The notes below the pieces were generated by a model. It saw only the letters and a list, made by a program, of their open reading frames with translations, had not been told where the DNA came from and made no database searches. A DNA stretch of 64,000 nucleotides from Tubulanus polymorphus (lineage: Eukaryota; Nemertea; Palaeonemertea; Tubulaniformes; Tubulanidae), in NCBI RefSeq assembly GCF_964204645.1, contig NC_134026.1, forward strand, positions 4,776,001 through 4,840,000. Reading direction: 5' to 3'. Position numbers and translations under genes: made by a program. The number at the start of each line of letters is the position of its first letter. The stretch's first letter is position 1. Of the stretch, positions 23,777-34,690 are shown piece by piece.

Positions 23777-24421
23777 TTCACGTAGATTGGTAGTGGGCCG
23801 CTCAGATGATTCCATAATTTATCATCATGTTCTGAAAATTGCGCGTGTCCAATAAAAAGAAAAAAATGCGCACTCGCGAGAAATAGCAGCCCGTCTTTTT
23901 TTACAAATATTAAAATCCGCCCTACCACATCACGCACCGACGTTTTGCAATCGTCTTTTTATTTTTTTCTGGGTGTACGTCGTTTAGTGACGGAATTCAA
24001 AGTCGTATAACCTCCGTGAATGGCCGTAATGATTTTGTCGATAGAAATCATGTCGAAGGATGTTTCCTTTTTAAACTGATCGGTCGTCACTTAAGACGAC
24101 GACGGTATCGTGAAGGTGGCGTTTTTACTTCAAAAATAAAAATGAAAATCACCCACCCAACTCTCTCCCTCGTGTCCTGAAAAAAGGAGGGAAATTGCTT
24201 TTAATTAAGCTTTTCTATTTTAAAAGTTTACAAAAATAAAATTCGCCCGCCCTCGTAACATTGTGAACAATTTCAGGATGAGAAACTAGGAATCAGCTTT
24301 GAGTGGCCTGATTAGAATTATTCGTTCGTATTTTCATCAGTGAGTGTAAGTGGGATTATTTCAAATCAATTTCTTCTGCGGGGTGTGTTCATGTTATACC
24401 ATCGTTTTACATCAGAATTAA
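23777..24421. other. Unassigned sequence
   Basis: No gene or repeat recognised. Confidence 0.4.
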
Positions 24422-24541
24422 GATGGCTTAAAACTCGGCGTTGAAGTTGCTTTCCGTTTTGACATGGAAGCAAAAATTATGACCGCGACGAAACTGAAAT
24501 CCGAACTCGTAAGACGCATCCGCGAATACGTCAACACATAG
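24422..24541 (+). CDS. Small coding-like frame, unknown
   Basis: A 39-codon + frame runs from after a TAA to TAG at 24539-24541. It contains two in-frame ATGs; the segment MEAKIMTATKLKSELVRRIR shows a strong purine-any-pyrimidine codon pattern and would form an amphipathic basic helix. A possible acceptor (AATTAAG) ends at 24421 and a possible donor CTC/GTAAGA lies inside. It could be a short exon or chance. Confidence 0.2.
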   Translation, partial: DGLKLGVEVAFRFDMEAKIMTATKLKSELVRRIREYVNT

Positions 24542-24917
24542 TGGAGTACCGCTCCAGTATACTTGTGTTGTCAGCGCGGGAAAAATTAGATTCGTACCAG
24601 TTTTAACCTGACTTCAGCGATGATGCTTGAGGTATTGATTTGTCAATCGTATTTTGCCTCTTAAAAGTACTCGAATAATCTTACATGGTCAGGGATTTAT
24701 TCAATTTCCTCCGCGAGACATGTTCAATTTTCGCGTCTATTATTGTTTCGAAAGACCGTCGTTGCTGTAAATCTAGCTAGCTTGATTCGATAAGCGCATA
24801 AGGAAATATTTCACGGTACGTGGAGTAACATAGTTTTTTCTTCTATTTCCTGCTTTTTGCCTTACATGAAGCGTAATACCAGAGCGTAATATTTCGGCCC
24901 AATATTACGGTAAAAAA
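24542..24917. other. Unassigned sequence
   Basis: Nothing recognised. Confidence 0.4.
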
Positions 24918-25045
24918 GATCCCACAATATACAGAATGAAATACGAGTCCGCTTGTAGACTTCCTTGCTAGTAGTTTCAACTGAAGATGATTAATAGGAT
25001 AGGCGTATAGACGTTGAAATGAACTGTATCTCAAGATTTCTCGGC
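24918..25045. repeat. Decayed copy of the 711-921 palindromic element
   Basis: CTGAAGATGATTAATAGGAT at 24981-25000 is followed by ACGTTGAAATGAACT and ATCTC, matching the arm of the 711-921 palindrome with substitutions. Upstream, GATCCCACAATA, GAAATACGAG and TAGTAGTTTCAA match the inverted arm in the correct order. So this too was a head-to-head foldback structure, now degenerate. The GAAA box of the putative ribozyme core is lost here. Confidence 0.6.
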
Positions 25046-25278
25046 CCAATAGTTCATACAAATGGAATTTTTGGTGTATTCAAAATACACGATGTTCTGC
25101 ATAGGAACTTTAACAAACCGCTTTTATGGGCCGAAGGTTCCGATAACTCTGGCCATATTTGATTTTCATCTGTAAAATCTGAGCGGGCATGATAGAATTA
25201 GACACCGCGCGTCATCTTTTGACTATATTGAAAAGCCACAGATTCGCGCGTTACATGATCCAAATATAGGTCACGTCG

Positions 25279-25318
25279 TCGCTGCCATCAGGTTCGAATC
25301 CCAGTCGAAGGAGGATGG
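25279..25318 (+). repeat. Lone terminal repeat of the 43.4/44.4-kb family
   Basis: CCATCAGGTTCGAATCCCAG followed by TCGAAGGAGGATGG matches the right ends at 43779 and 44692. It carries an exact tRNA B-box consensus GGTTCGAATCC at 25291-25301. No matching left end is seen nearby, so this is a truncated or solo copy. The adjacent 62-codon frame 25315-25503 has no recognisable motif. Confidence 0.45.
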
Positions 25319-25503
25319 CCACGTACGGTTCAATGTTGGTTGCATTTGGTGAATTGGTCCTAGATGACAGCCATTGGTATTCAGAAGACTGGCATGATAT
25401 TGAGCTTCTAATATCTGAGACGGCCAATGTTTTTATTCAACAAAACTCGACAGGGCATTGGTACCGGAAGTGGATCGAGAGATGCAAGAAAACTGAAAAC
25501 TAG

Positions 25504-25865
25504 AAAAAATTAATGTGCTCCGATTCTAATGGCTGGAGATGGGAAATTCTCTACACTAGAAATAAATGTAGTCGATTAGTTTTTTTTTTGTACGTAATAG
25601 CTTAAAAAGGGATGATGGAGATGATGTGGCTGATTCATCAGTGACTGATCTCTCAGTAACGGTTGAGTTGTTTCGTAAAGTCCCCGCTGCACCTCGCGAG
25701 CAGACTCCTCGTTGGCGTTCGTCTTTCATGCCGAACGGTGTAATTACGACCTCCAGTTGTCGTTTAACGATAAAATTGTCGCATCTGAAAAGCCGTCGGC
25801 ATTGGCGTTTTATGCTATTTTCCGCATAATAATCGCGAGCCGTGGGATGCGAGTAGAAGCTGGCT
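25504..25865. other. CpG-rich sequence upstream of a TATA box
   Basis: 25660-25850 is relatively CpG-rich and open for 67 codons (25626-25829). Its position directly upstream of the TATA box suggests proximal promoter DNA rather than coding sequence. Confidence 0.3.
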
Positions 25866-25872
25866 TATAAAA
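25866..25872 (+). promoter_or_regulatory. TATA box of a candidate promoter
   Basis: TATAAAA stands 3' of a CpG-rich stretch. It is followed by about 195 bp with only one early ATG and a consensus splice donor (AAG/GTAAGTG) at 26067/26068. This layout fits a TATA promoter with a non-coding first exon. Confidence 0.35.
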
Positions 25873-25895
25873 TGTTGTGTTCATCGGTGGCATAA

Positions 25896-26067
25896 AAAAT
25901 CAATACGAGCCTTGAGAACAGCATCATCATCAGCAGCCAGAGCGGTAGCGACAGATAGTGTGTTATACACGGCGCTATACAGACATTATTACCTATACCT
26001 CCGGCGGCCACTTCTTCAAAACAAGAAAACGGATTAAGTAACTTTGACTTTTCTTAGCAATACGAAG
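25896..26067 (+). other. Candidate non-coding exon 1
   Basis: The start is placed about 30 bp downstream of the TATA box and is approximate. The stretch contains no ATG and ends at GCAATACGAAG/GTAAGTG, one of the best donor matches in the window. The next plausible exon on this strand is 29278, giving a first intron of about 3.2 kb that contains a pogo-like MITE. The linkage is inference. Confidence 0.3.
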
Positions 26068-26778
26068 GTAAGTGAATTTTGAGATGATGATCTCGCGAGT
26101 ATCATGTCGGCCACGAATTTTCAAGTATTAGCCTACTCGTTGAATAGTAAATTACTGTGGTGTACGATTGAACAAAAAACATTGTTTTCGTTTGCATTTC
26201 TTGTTGAGTATGGTGTTAGTTTCTCCATAAGTTACTTTCTACAACGATTCAATATTATACCTTAATCGCTGTTCTTCGATATAAAAAAAGTAAAATTTTG
26301 TTCGTTCCTTTTCATTTCGTAACAGTTGATAAAAATAGCTCATGCCGGGCCACAAGAGGTCAGGTACGAATGGCCCCTATTTTGGGCCATAGTGCCCTTT
26401 GGGAAAGAAGAGAAACATTTTTTCAACTTCATACAATTACGCAATTTTTCCACTATGACAAGATTTTAAAATTTGAAAGATTACATTCTAGAGCGGGAAA
26501 ACAGCTTTCACTTCAATCAAAACAAGTGTACCGTATATACATTATAGGATCTATATTATGGCTTAGGTTGTTTGTCAAGTTATAGAATTTTAAATCCAGT
26601 TGATGTGGCCTTTATAAAGCAAGCAATATTCAACCCCTCCCCTTTGAAAATTCCTGGGGACGCCCATACCACCGCTGTTATCTAAGGGCACAGTTTAATC
26701 ATTCTGGAAAAGAATGAAATAATAAGATGCTAACCCATTAAAAGTGCTTGATACTTTTGTTCTTTGCATTCAGATATA
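26068..26778. other. Unassigned, putative intron 1
   Basis: A 95-codon frame (26298-26585) begins with a non-ATG codon and has no motif. Nothing else recognised. Confidence 0.35.
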
Positions 26779-26927
26779 CAGTAAACTCAGACATGGCCGA
26801 CTCATCTTTTTACTAACTCTATTAAAAATAAAACCATTTTCAGATTTTGTAACATTTTTTCTGATCCTCTACTCAGACCAATTAATTTTTGGTCCCCGGG
26901 TTTGTCTGGGTAAAGCGAGGTTTACTG
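26779..26927 (+). mobile_element. pogo/Tigger-like MITE
   Basis: This 149-bp element begins CAGTAAACTC and ends GAGGTTTACTG, and is flanked by TA on both sides (26777-26778, 26928-26929). The right end reverse-complements to CAGTAAACCTCGCTTTACCC, typical of Tc1/mariner elements of the pogo/Tigger group, which duplicate TA. The interior is AT-rich and non-coding. Confidence 0.65.
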
Positions 26928-26929
26928 TA

Positions 26930-29277
26930 TTTCATTTCATTGTCACGAAATCAATTTGTCAGAATGATTCATTTCGGGTATCGTTGAACTTAATCCATCA
27001 AAAAATTGTAAATTTAATTTCAATATCTCGTATTTATGATTGATGTCACAATTACCACGGATTGAGTTCAACAGACGTAATCAAGAGATGCCAGGGAAAT
27101 TTTCGGGATGGCCGAACATCCGTGATTTCCAATCTGATACCGCGAAGAATTCGCTTTCAAGAATTGAGTTTTGAACACTGCTACATTGTTCGTTGTATTA
27201 TTGTTGTTGATGGACTGTTTGTATGGATCTTTTAGCCTGTCATTTAACATGCCAATTTATTCGCCTGCCACACGAGGTAACATGACCATATATGGATTTT
27301 TCATAACTAATAATCTATAATAGCATAATAGAGTATAATCTACATGTTAACGATCTATGACACCCGACGTCATTAACATCACCCTTTGACATCCTTCGAA
27401 TGATGTAAATATCAATACCTTGCCATTTTGTCTGCCTTCAGTAGTTCAAAAAGGTCCTACCTATTTGCCTTTCGGCAATTTTGATGTTAGATTATTCGAT
27501 GTCGAATTTACAATTATTGTGATCTATTTACAAGTCGGTGGTTTTAGGCTGGTATTAACTATTTGAATATTCAAAACGTTATGCCAGATTCTCATAGGCC
27601 AACTACGTTCATCTGTACAGGGCGTCCAAGAATGCAGCAGTTCGGAGAATTTTGCTTGCTGCGGAGACCAAATATCACAGTCAGGTAAACAATGATATCG
27701 TGGCAATTGTCATTTTACCACGCCTTAATCAAATTAGGATGGTACAGCAATGCAGAACTTTGCCAACATGAAATTGGTATGAAAATGAAGCCCATAGTCG
27801 TCACATCTAGCAAACCTAATGTAAATATTGCCGTGATATTCGGTTTCCCTACAAGCATAATAGTTGCCTTTTTCTGGGAGACCCTTTATTCATGTTTCAA
27901 AAGTCAACTTTGCTTCAATCGGAGCCGATTTACTATTCTATTTATTATTTGATGTTTACCTATTTCGAAGACGTTTTAAACCATTGATAAATATTTTATT
28001 TCATTCAAAAATAACTCATATGAATGCTTTTGTTCAATCCGTATTGAATTTCCGGCCTATTTTCATTAAACTATTGGTAATCAACAAGGTTTATCCGTGC
28101 TGCCTAGATCGTCAGTTTTTACTGAGTGGGAGTGAACTGAGCCACAGAAAGTTTTGTTTTATTCAAGGTGACCGTTCCCATTTTATCCATACTCCGACAC
28201 CCTAAAACGATCTAGGAAAGGGAGGGGCACGCTGCTTTTTGCTTTCATAGACTTTCAGGGTTTATTTCGCCAATATTTAGTATACCTAGTTCATCTTAAC
28301 TAAGTACCTCAATATAAAGTTATCCAGACTTTTCTCTAAGGTAAAAGTTGTATGACCATGTAGGATGTAGGAAGTTGAAAGTCACCTTATGATAAAAATC
28401 ACCAGTTCCCAAAGATACGTACGAATTAAGCGGAATCGACTATTTTGAATCAGAAATTCCATCCTATTTCCTCGTCCTTCTCAGTCGTCTGAACCGTTCT
28501 TGCTTTTGGTCATATTCATCTCGGCACGGCTGATGAAGACGAGAAAAATTGTTGTTCGCTAATCCGCTGAAAATTCATGCGTCAACATGTCGTTCTACGG
28601 ACTGTTGATGATGTTTTGCAATATAGAGATTATCGTTGAAAGATGGTGTGTCCTTCGATCTAACGCTAGAATTGAGGCGGCAATATCGTATTAGGTGAAA
28701 GTTCGAGAGCCGGGAAAAGCAGTGGCAGAAATTCCAGCGGACGAATGAACGCGCCAGCGGTAGAAAGATTATATCTCGGAATACCAATTCACAATCTTAT
28801 ACGGAATGAAGTATCATTAGCTAATCTTGACAAAGAACCGGAGCGTACAGGGGCAAGAAATGGACGGTCGGTCGTCTGTCCGGAAGTACAGTTGATTATA
28901 GCAGTATGCAATGATTAATTTGGTGCTGGCTGTTGCCTGAAGATCAGACAGAGAAAGAAGATCAAGGATCTACTGACTGGGCAGAGCCAATTTATAAGAC
29001 CGTTTAATGCGGCGGACTGTCAAATCAATTTGCTAGAACATAAACTTGTTCTGAGTAATCCTTAACCCTTTATTAGCCACAGTTTTCCTCCCGGATGATA
29101 TGGCAACTGCGATGATTACAGGATGTTGAATAAGTAATAATAGTCCGAGCAATAGGGTGTTGCGTTTACTAAGAACTTGTCCACTGTTGAGGGAAGTAAT
29201 ATCTTATCGATACGGATTGAAGTTTACAATTGCTTAAGTAACACGCGGCACGTTTTATGATCAGTTTGTTTTTCTAG
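26930..29277. other. Unassigned, putative intron 1 continued
   Basis: Frames of 60-113 codons at 27692-27952 and 27864-28205 are rich in F, L and I as expected of AT-rich chance frames. No repeat copies or regulatory motifs are recognised. A T-rich acceptor tract ends at 29277. Confidence 0.35.
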
Positions 29278-29418
29278 TGATCTGAGAAAATGTCCACACC
29301 GAATAACCTGATATTATTGATCGACACGAGCGATGATTGTAATAAGAAGGTGCAGTACGCTGAGATTACTGAAGTAAATGATTTACTGGAAATAAAAACG
29401 AGGCATTCAGTGCATTAG
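29278..29418 (+). CDS. Candidate first coding exon
   Basis: A strong acceptor (TTTGTTTTTCTAG, ending 29277) is followed 12 bp later by ATG at 29290 in a good context (AAAATGT). The frame reads MSTPNNLILLIDTSDDCNKK then VQYAEITEVNDLLEIK and stops at TAG 29416-29418. Splice donors in phase 0 are possible at 29349 (AAG/GTGCAG) or 29373 (GAA/GTAAAT), so the stop need not be used. Placed 3.2 kb after the TATA promoter and donor at 25866-26067, it makes a textbook non-coding exon 1 plus ATG-bearing exon 2. I recognise no family, and later exons are not securely found. Confidence 0.35.
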
Positions 29419-31574
29419 TTAGTGACCCTTTATAGCTAATTGCGATGTTCTCTGTCGATTGTGTGCATGTCTGAAAATTTCGAAGCATCATCACACACGC
29501 ATGTGCAGAAGTAAGAATAAACATTTCGACATTCCCGGGAAGAATCGATTTTCGCAAAATGGCCATCTTGTTTAGTGCACCAGAATATTGCGGACTGATT
29601 ATTCAAGTTGGAAGTCCTGTATTGGATTTGCATGGAGCGACATCGTGTCTCATACACTGTGCAAGTCCTAAGGACGTCATCGTGTCGACATAAACCAACG
29701 TCGAGATGGTGATCTCGTTTTTGCCCTTTCCATTGTCTTAAGGCGTAATTGATATTCGCCCGGTATTGTTATCGTTATCGTACAGGTAGGCGAGATCTAG
29801 TTTAAGATGTTTGTTCGACTGTCGCCTACGAACGAGATGCCGTTGCATTAAAGATGAATCACCAGGAAAGGTATCTGGAATAAAACTCGACGGTTATCGG
29901 TGCGCGTTTGAATGTCCTCGTTTCTTGAATAATGGCTTCTTTCCAGCATTTGAGTCAGCCGAGGTTTATCGACGGTCAAATTCAAATACTCAAACAGATC
30001 GATAATTCGACGTAGCGCCGCGCTGCCAGCCGTTTACGAAAGAGCAGCATCCGACTACAACGTGGATGAAAAATTTAGTGGAGGAGGATGAAGGAGAAAG
30101 CAGACTCCATTTCGTTACGGGTTGAACGTTTTATTACCCCACATAGTTGTCGACATAATCCTGTCCTATAAACACGATCAGTCCTTCTTCACGGCATGAA
30201 AACAGTTTTGGTAGTTGCCATTTCCATGGTATTCATGAGGGATGGTTTGTTATCGGTGGCTTCATGGATTTTCCATGCTTTCGAGTCAATTCAATGGCTT
30301 TCTAATTCAAGTTTGCCCTAAAAGCACTGATGGTTGTAAGTCTAGAACTACTGAATTATTTATTCGTTCCATAGCAAGTATTTTATACACGGGGTACTGC
30401 TCCCTGTTTTAGTGTTTTAGTTAGACACTACTGCCGGGTTATAACGTAACATACAGAACATGCTAACAGGGTTTTAAATCAGCAACCAGCCATTCCTCGA
30501 TCTGCTGATCAACCAGCGTGAGGCCTGATTGCTTATTTTTATTGAAGCTTTAATTATTGATGAAGTAAAGATAAATAGATACTATTGATTGGTTTATCAT
30601 TAAACCCATCAATGAGGAAGATTGAACGGAAGCACGATGTTGGATTTCGATCAAACAATCGCTGTATAGCCATTGATGGATTTAATTACCGTACCCCGCT
30701 ACGCTTTCTTGCTGGGTTTTTCGGAAAAGAAGAAAAACCCGTACAGATTTTCACTAGACAAATCAATGCACGTTTCGAGTTTGTTTACTTGGGATTTTTG
30801 GTGATAAATTATTCAATACTTACATAGCTACACGGATGAAGTGCTTTGTCTATCATCTTTTCATTATCTCCTCTGGACTTCAGTTTATGTAGGTTCCCTG
30901 GAAATACATCAAAATGTTTTTTTTATATATATGGATTTAGAGTCTGGTGAATTTCTAAAATGAATATTGTTGACCGCAGGTAAACTACACTATCGGACCT
31001 AACAACAGCTACTAATATTATCTGAGGGTAGTTTCTTAATCCATTGAGACATCAATTACCCCATGGTCTCTAGAGTCCATGATTACCCTAAAAATGAAAA
31101 ATAACTACCTATTGTAGAGTAGTTCCTACTCTTTCAAAGAGCTCAACTACTTTCAAAATGATATGATCTCAAAATACTTTCAAAATCAGAATAATTTCTA
31201 GTTCATTTTCAATTTAGCTACTATTTTCTATGTCAATTTTTCCATTTGTGGTGAAAAGAGTGGAATACAATCAGAGATACAAGATAGAAAAAAACTATTC
31301 CAAATGGATATGCTGAGTGGTGTGAGGTCTACACGACTGGAGTTAGTGGATTTATATTATCAATTTTGTTCTACAGTAAGCTAACTGAGGAGAATGGCAG
31401 ATAGCGTACCATTTTTTATGACACGAAATGGATTCTCCAATACTCCGGAAATTATCAACCCAATTCGCTAATGCCCACTTAAAGTTCATATTTCTCAACA
31501 ACTGTTTAGTTAGCTCCGTCCGGATATGCTTTTAAAAAACGAAATGAAAAATGTCCACTAACAGAGGATAGATT
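29419..31574. other. Unassigned sequence
   Basis: Frames at 29811-30005 and 30585-30827 lack motifs. The segment 31030-31230 repeats ACTACTTTCAAAAT-type words, suggesting old local duplication. Confidence 0.35.
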
Positions 31575-31774
31575 TTGAATCAGTCGTAATGCAAAATGGG
31601 AAATTCATGCCGTCATATGAATCCTGTCATTCTAATAAGGCGGCTGGCTATATTAGTTATGTATTAGCACCGATTTTATTTCATGAAGCTACTCCTTCAT
31701 ATTCACAGCTCGGGAAAAAGGTGTGGCTAATTTATTTTCTATTGTCATGGCAACTATACCTTACCAGAAAATAA
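31575..31774 (+). CDS. Coding-like frame, unknown
   Basis: After CTAACAG the frame reads RIDFESVVMQNGKF and continues through an in-frame ATG (31589) to TAA at 31772-31774, 61 codons from the ATG. The pyrimidine tract before the acceptor is poor. A possible donor lies at AAAAAG/GTGTGG. No family is recognised; it may be chance. Confidence 0.15.
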
Positions 31775-32040
31775 TAATCGGCGGTATGGATTTTTAAAAA
31801 TTAGCTGATTTGATGATAATTGACTGTAGTTGGTTGCATTGAGTGATGGACGCCTTCAATTAGTAGAATGGTAAATCTTTTGGGGATATTCTCAGATGAA
31901 TGTGATTTTTGCTTTGAAGAAACTTATTCTTCGGGGTAATGCGCTGATAGGATAACTTCGAAATGAATACGACCATTTCTATGGTTGGTTCGGAGGAATA
32001 CATTTTTGGTTTAGATATTCAATTACTTCTGGGAATCTGT
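31775..32040. other. Unassigned
   Basis: Nothing recognised. Confidence 0.4.
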
Positions 32041-32090
32041 CGCCGGTCGCATAGTCTGGGGTTAGATTTAAGGTCAATCTAAACATCTTG
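32041..32090 (+). repeat. Partial copy of the 46.9-kb MITE
   Basis: GCCGGTCGCATAGTC followed by TTAGATTTAAGGTC and CAATCTAA resembles the left half of the element at 46936-47060 (GCCGGTTGCATAGTC then TTAGACTTAAGAC and GTCTAA). The right terminal repeat is missing. Confidence 0.4.
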
Positions 32091-32125
32091 GAACCAGTAA
32101 TAAGATTTGATATTCAATTTAAGTC

Positions 32126-32332
32126 ATGGCTCAAGTAATGAAGTTTGGTAATCCAAGTTATATTACTATAAACCAGCCTGCATGGGTCTATGTCGATACA
32201 AAGAATGGCACAATTCCTGCAGTTTTATGTAAGATGGAATTATGTTCGTCCTTTCTACTATGCGTGTATAAAGTTGTTGCCATGAATGAGGGCAGAGTGA
32301 GGGTGATCTCGTTTAATCTTTTTACTGAATAA
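32126..32332 (+). CDS. Coding-like ATG frame, unknown
   Basis: 68 codons start at ATG (GTCATGG context) and read MAQVMKFGNPSYITINQPAW, ending TAA. The first two thirds look protein-like; the end is hydrophobic. A donor-like TTAT/GTAAGA lies inside. There is no recognised domain and no supported partner exon. Confidence 0.15.
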   Translation: MAQVMKFGNPSYITINQPAWVYVDTKNGTIPAVLCKMELCSSFLLCVYKVVAMNEGRVRVISFNLFTE

Positions 32333-32890
32333 TAAAAGTCAATTGGTCGCAAATGTTTTCTAATCGCAGAAAGTACTCTTTCTACAGGATGTTGTCGGCG
32401 TTATTATAGCGTAGCACTTGATGCGAAATAGGCCGTGTAAGTAGCAATATAAGTCTACTACGTCAGCTTGTGGTGACAGCCAGTCTGTCTTCGGGAAACA
32501 TGCCAAATTAACCTGTTTTTGCCACAGCTAATTTCGGTTTGTGTATCTGCCGGATTCGCGATATTGTTTTCTTTGGCCTAATTACGGGACTTTGGGATCT
32601 TTTTCCCCCCTGGTAGTTCGTATCCGTTGCAAGTCCTGTAAATTATTCCATCATAATTTATGTCAGAGATTCGTATTCCCAAATGACGCTGAAGCGTTTG
32701 TCTCTGCCAGTTAAATAACTGATATATTTCCGCAATTTCCCTTGTCTTAGTCCAACTTCTCTACATCTTCGCTTGTTCTCAAAGGACTTTATTCTTTCTT
32801 TGCCGACTATAGTCAGTATCTAGTGGATTATATATTAACAATTTATGTATAAGCATTTAATGTTTCATTTGTGTGTACATCTATGATAAA

Positions 32891-32892
<2 letters not shown>
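32333..32892. other. Unassigned
   Basis: Nothing recognised. Confidence 0.4.

Positions 32893-32937
<45 letters not shown>
32893..32937. repeat. (AT)n microsatellite
   Basis: A pure AT dinucleotide run of about 45 bp. Confidence 0.95.
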
Positions 32938-32939
<2 letters not shown>

Positions 32940-34468
32940 GTGATGACCACCACTGCGCATCGGAGTCTGGAGTCAGAAATGCTCGGAACCGGCGTGGCGT
33001 GACTCACCCTGGGAATCCGACGGTCATCTGTTATAGTGCAGTCTAAACGTGGCAATGGCTCCGCGGAGACTTTCCGAGCTGTTGCTCGTTGCTCCGTATT
33101 ATTATTGGGAAATGTTTCATCATCGGAGACACCGAGCTGCTGCTGCTGGTGCTGGTTTATCACAGCAAATAGCCGGCATGTATTCAACATATTCGCTGGT
33201 GTTATTGTGGATATGCATATGCATTAGCGTAATTGTAATTGAATGGGGATTTGTTGGAGTTCTCTTGTATTTAATTACTTCACCTTAGGCCTGCAGCAAT
33301 TATCGGATGCTCAAACGATTCATAGCTCTATGTCCATAGTGCATATTGATATTCGTTTCAATATGAAAGCCGATAAAATGTTGTTTTTTTTTCCAACAAG
33401 GCAATAAAGGTGTAATCCAGTATATCAAAGCATTAAGGGTGTAGATGTGTCTTACTTCAGTTGCTCGTGTTTAGATTTATGGCCTGAAGTTTGGATGGAA
33501 ACTTTTTTGAAAGAGGTAAAGAATTGATTGTTATTGGTGTAGATCATTGGGGAACTTCCAACGCTACTGCAGCGGCAATTCAGGATTCCACTCATGGCAA
33601 GCTTAAATTCGCCAGGTTCACTAGTAGTAACTCAGTCTTCAGTAATCAATTTCTTCTACATTTTCAAGTTCTTGCTATCATTTCTCTTTCATCTTTTCGT
33701 TTAAACGTCGTGGATTAATTTTTCGAAAAAAACAATGTTCTCGTGCGTAGGCGGCTCGATGAAACAATCCATTTTTCGCGCCAAATATAGACAGCGAAAT
33801 AAACTACACAAAGCTCTATTTGAATTTGTCTACGAAAATCGATTACGCAGTTTATGATGGTAGTATTTCAAGTCGAATGAAAGCATCATCAAATTCAACT
33901 ACAGGCGATTTGTTATTTATTATCGGTAGTCGTCGCGGTTTTTTTTCCGCCGTGAAATCGTTTGATTCGTTTTTAATCGCCACGACGAATTTCACGAGTC
34001 GAAAATAGATCATCTCTGTCATCAACGTCGTCGTCGTTGTTTTTGTCGTGTATTTGTCTCGCGGGCGAAAGTCGCGTGACGTCATTTCTTCGTAATCGCA
34101 ACGCGTGCCAAGATGCGGAGCAATACTATTCTATAGATTTGTTCGTTTACTACGACGGGCTTATCGACTGCCATATATGGTCGTTTATCCTTTCTTTGAA
34201 ATGAAACCTGTTCGTATAAAACGTTAGCGCTTTCCGTGGATGAAATCATTTTCAAAGCACACCTCGTAAAGGTAATGTCACACGTTTCCCCATTGATACT
34301 ATTTGAGAAATTTTCTTTTAGTATCTGTTTTGTCTTCATCGTATGTGTACACTTATTTTCTTGAATTTATGTATTTTTCTTTACGCTTGTTCTATCCTTT
34401 TAGCTTTTTGGTTAATAGAAGGTTTCGGCTGGTTCTTACAGCATTATGGACATTACGTCGTATGCCAT
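32938..34468. other. Unassigned; CpG-rich patches
   Basis: CpG-rich stretches at 32970-33090 and 33900-34110 are open on both strands. The minus frame 33852-34085 starts with ATG and has a run of threonines from an ACG/ACA repeat. None shows a domain. (CTG)3-4 type triplets occur near 33140. Confidence 0.35.
34077..34084. promoter_or_regulatory. CRE-like TGACGTCA
   Basis: A perfect CRE palindrome in a CpG-rich context (GTCGCGTGACGTCATTTC). A promoter might lie here, but no first exon can be shown. Confidence 0.25.
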
Positions 34469-34690
34469 CAGAGCTGCCAATTGTTCCTGGTTTTCAGTAT
34501 TTGTTACTCTTTTATAACGAGAAATACTGATTAGATTTGTTTGATGCATACAGAAATATGAAAGATGTTACTGACGGTCTTAGTGTTGATTACTGATTAA
34601 TTTGAACATTTCCTTTCAAATTTCAATGAAATGTAACTGAAAAAAATTCAACTTGTTACTGATAGCACTTTTCAGAGGTTGGCAGCCGTG
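34469..34690 (+). mobile_element. MITE with 6-bp target duplication, copy 2
   Basis: This 222-bp element begins CAGAGCTGCCAATTG and ends GGTTGGCAGCCGTG. It is flanked exactly by TGCCAT on both sides (34463-34468 and 34691-34696). It aligns with 11421-11639 throughout, including TTTGTTACT...AACGAGAAAT and CAATGAAATGT(A/T)ACTGAAAAA blocks. Same orientation as copy 1. Confidence 0.8.

Noticed and set aside
25291-25301. Possible tRNA gene at an exact B-box GGTTCGAATCC
   Set aside because: No cloverleaf can be formed upstream, and the sequence matches the ends of the 43.4/44.4-kb inverted-repeat elements.
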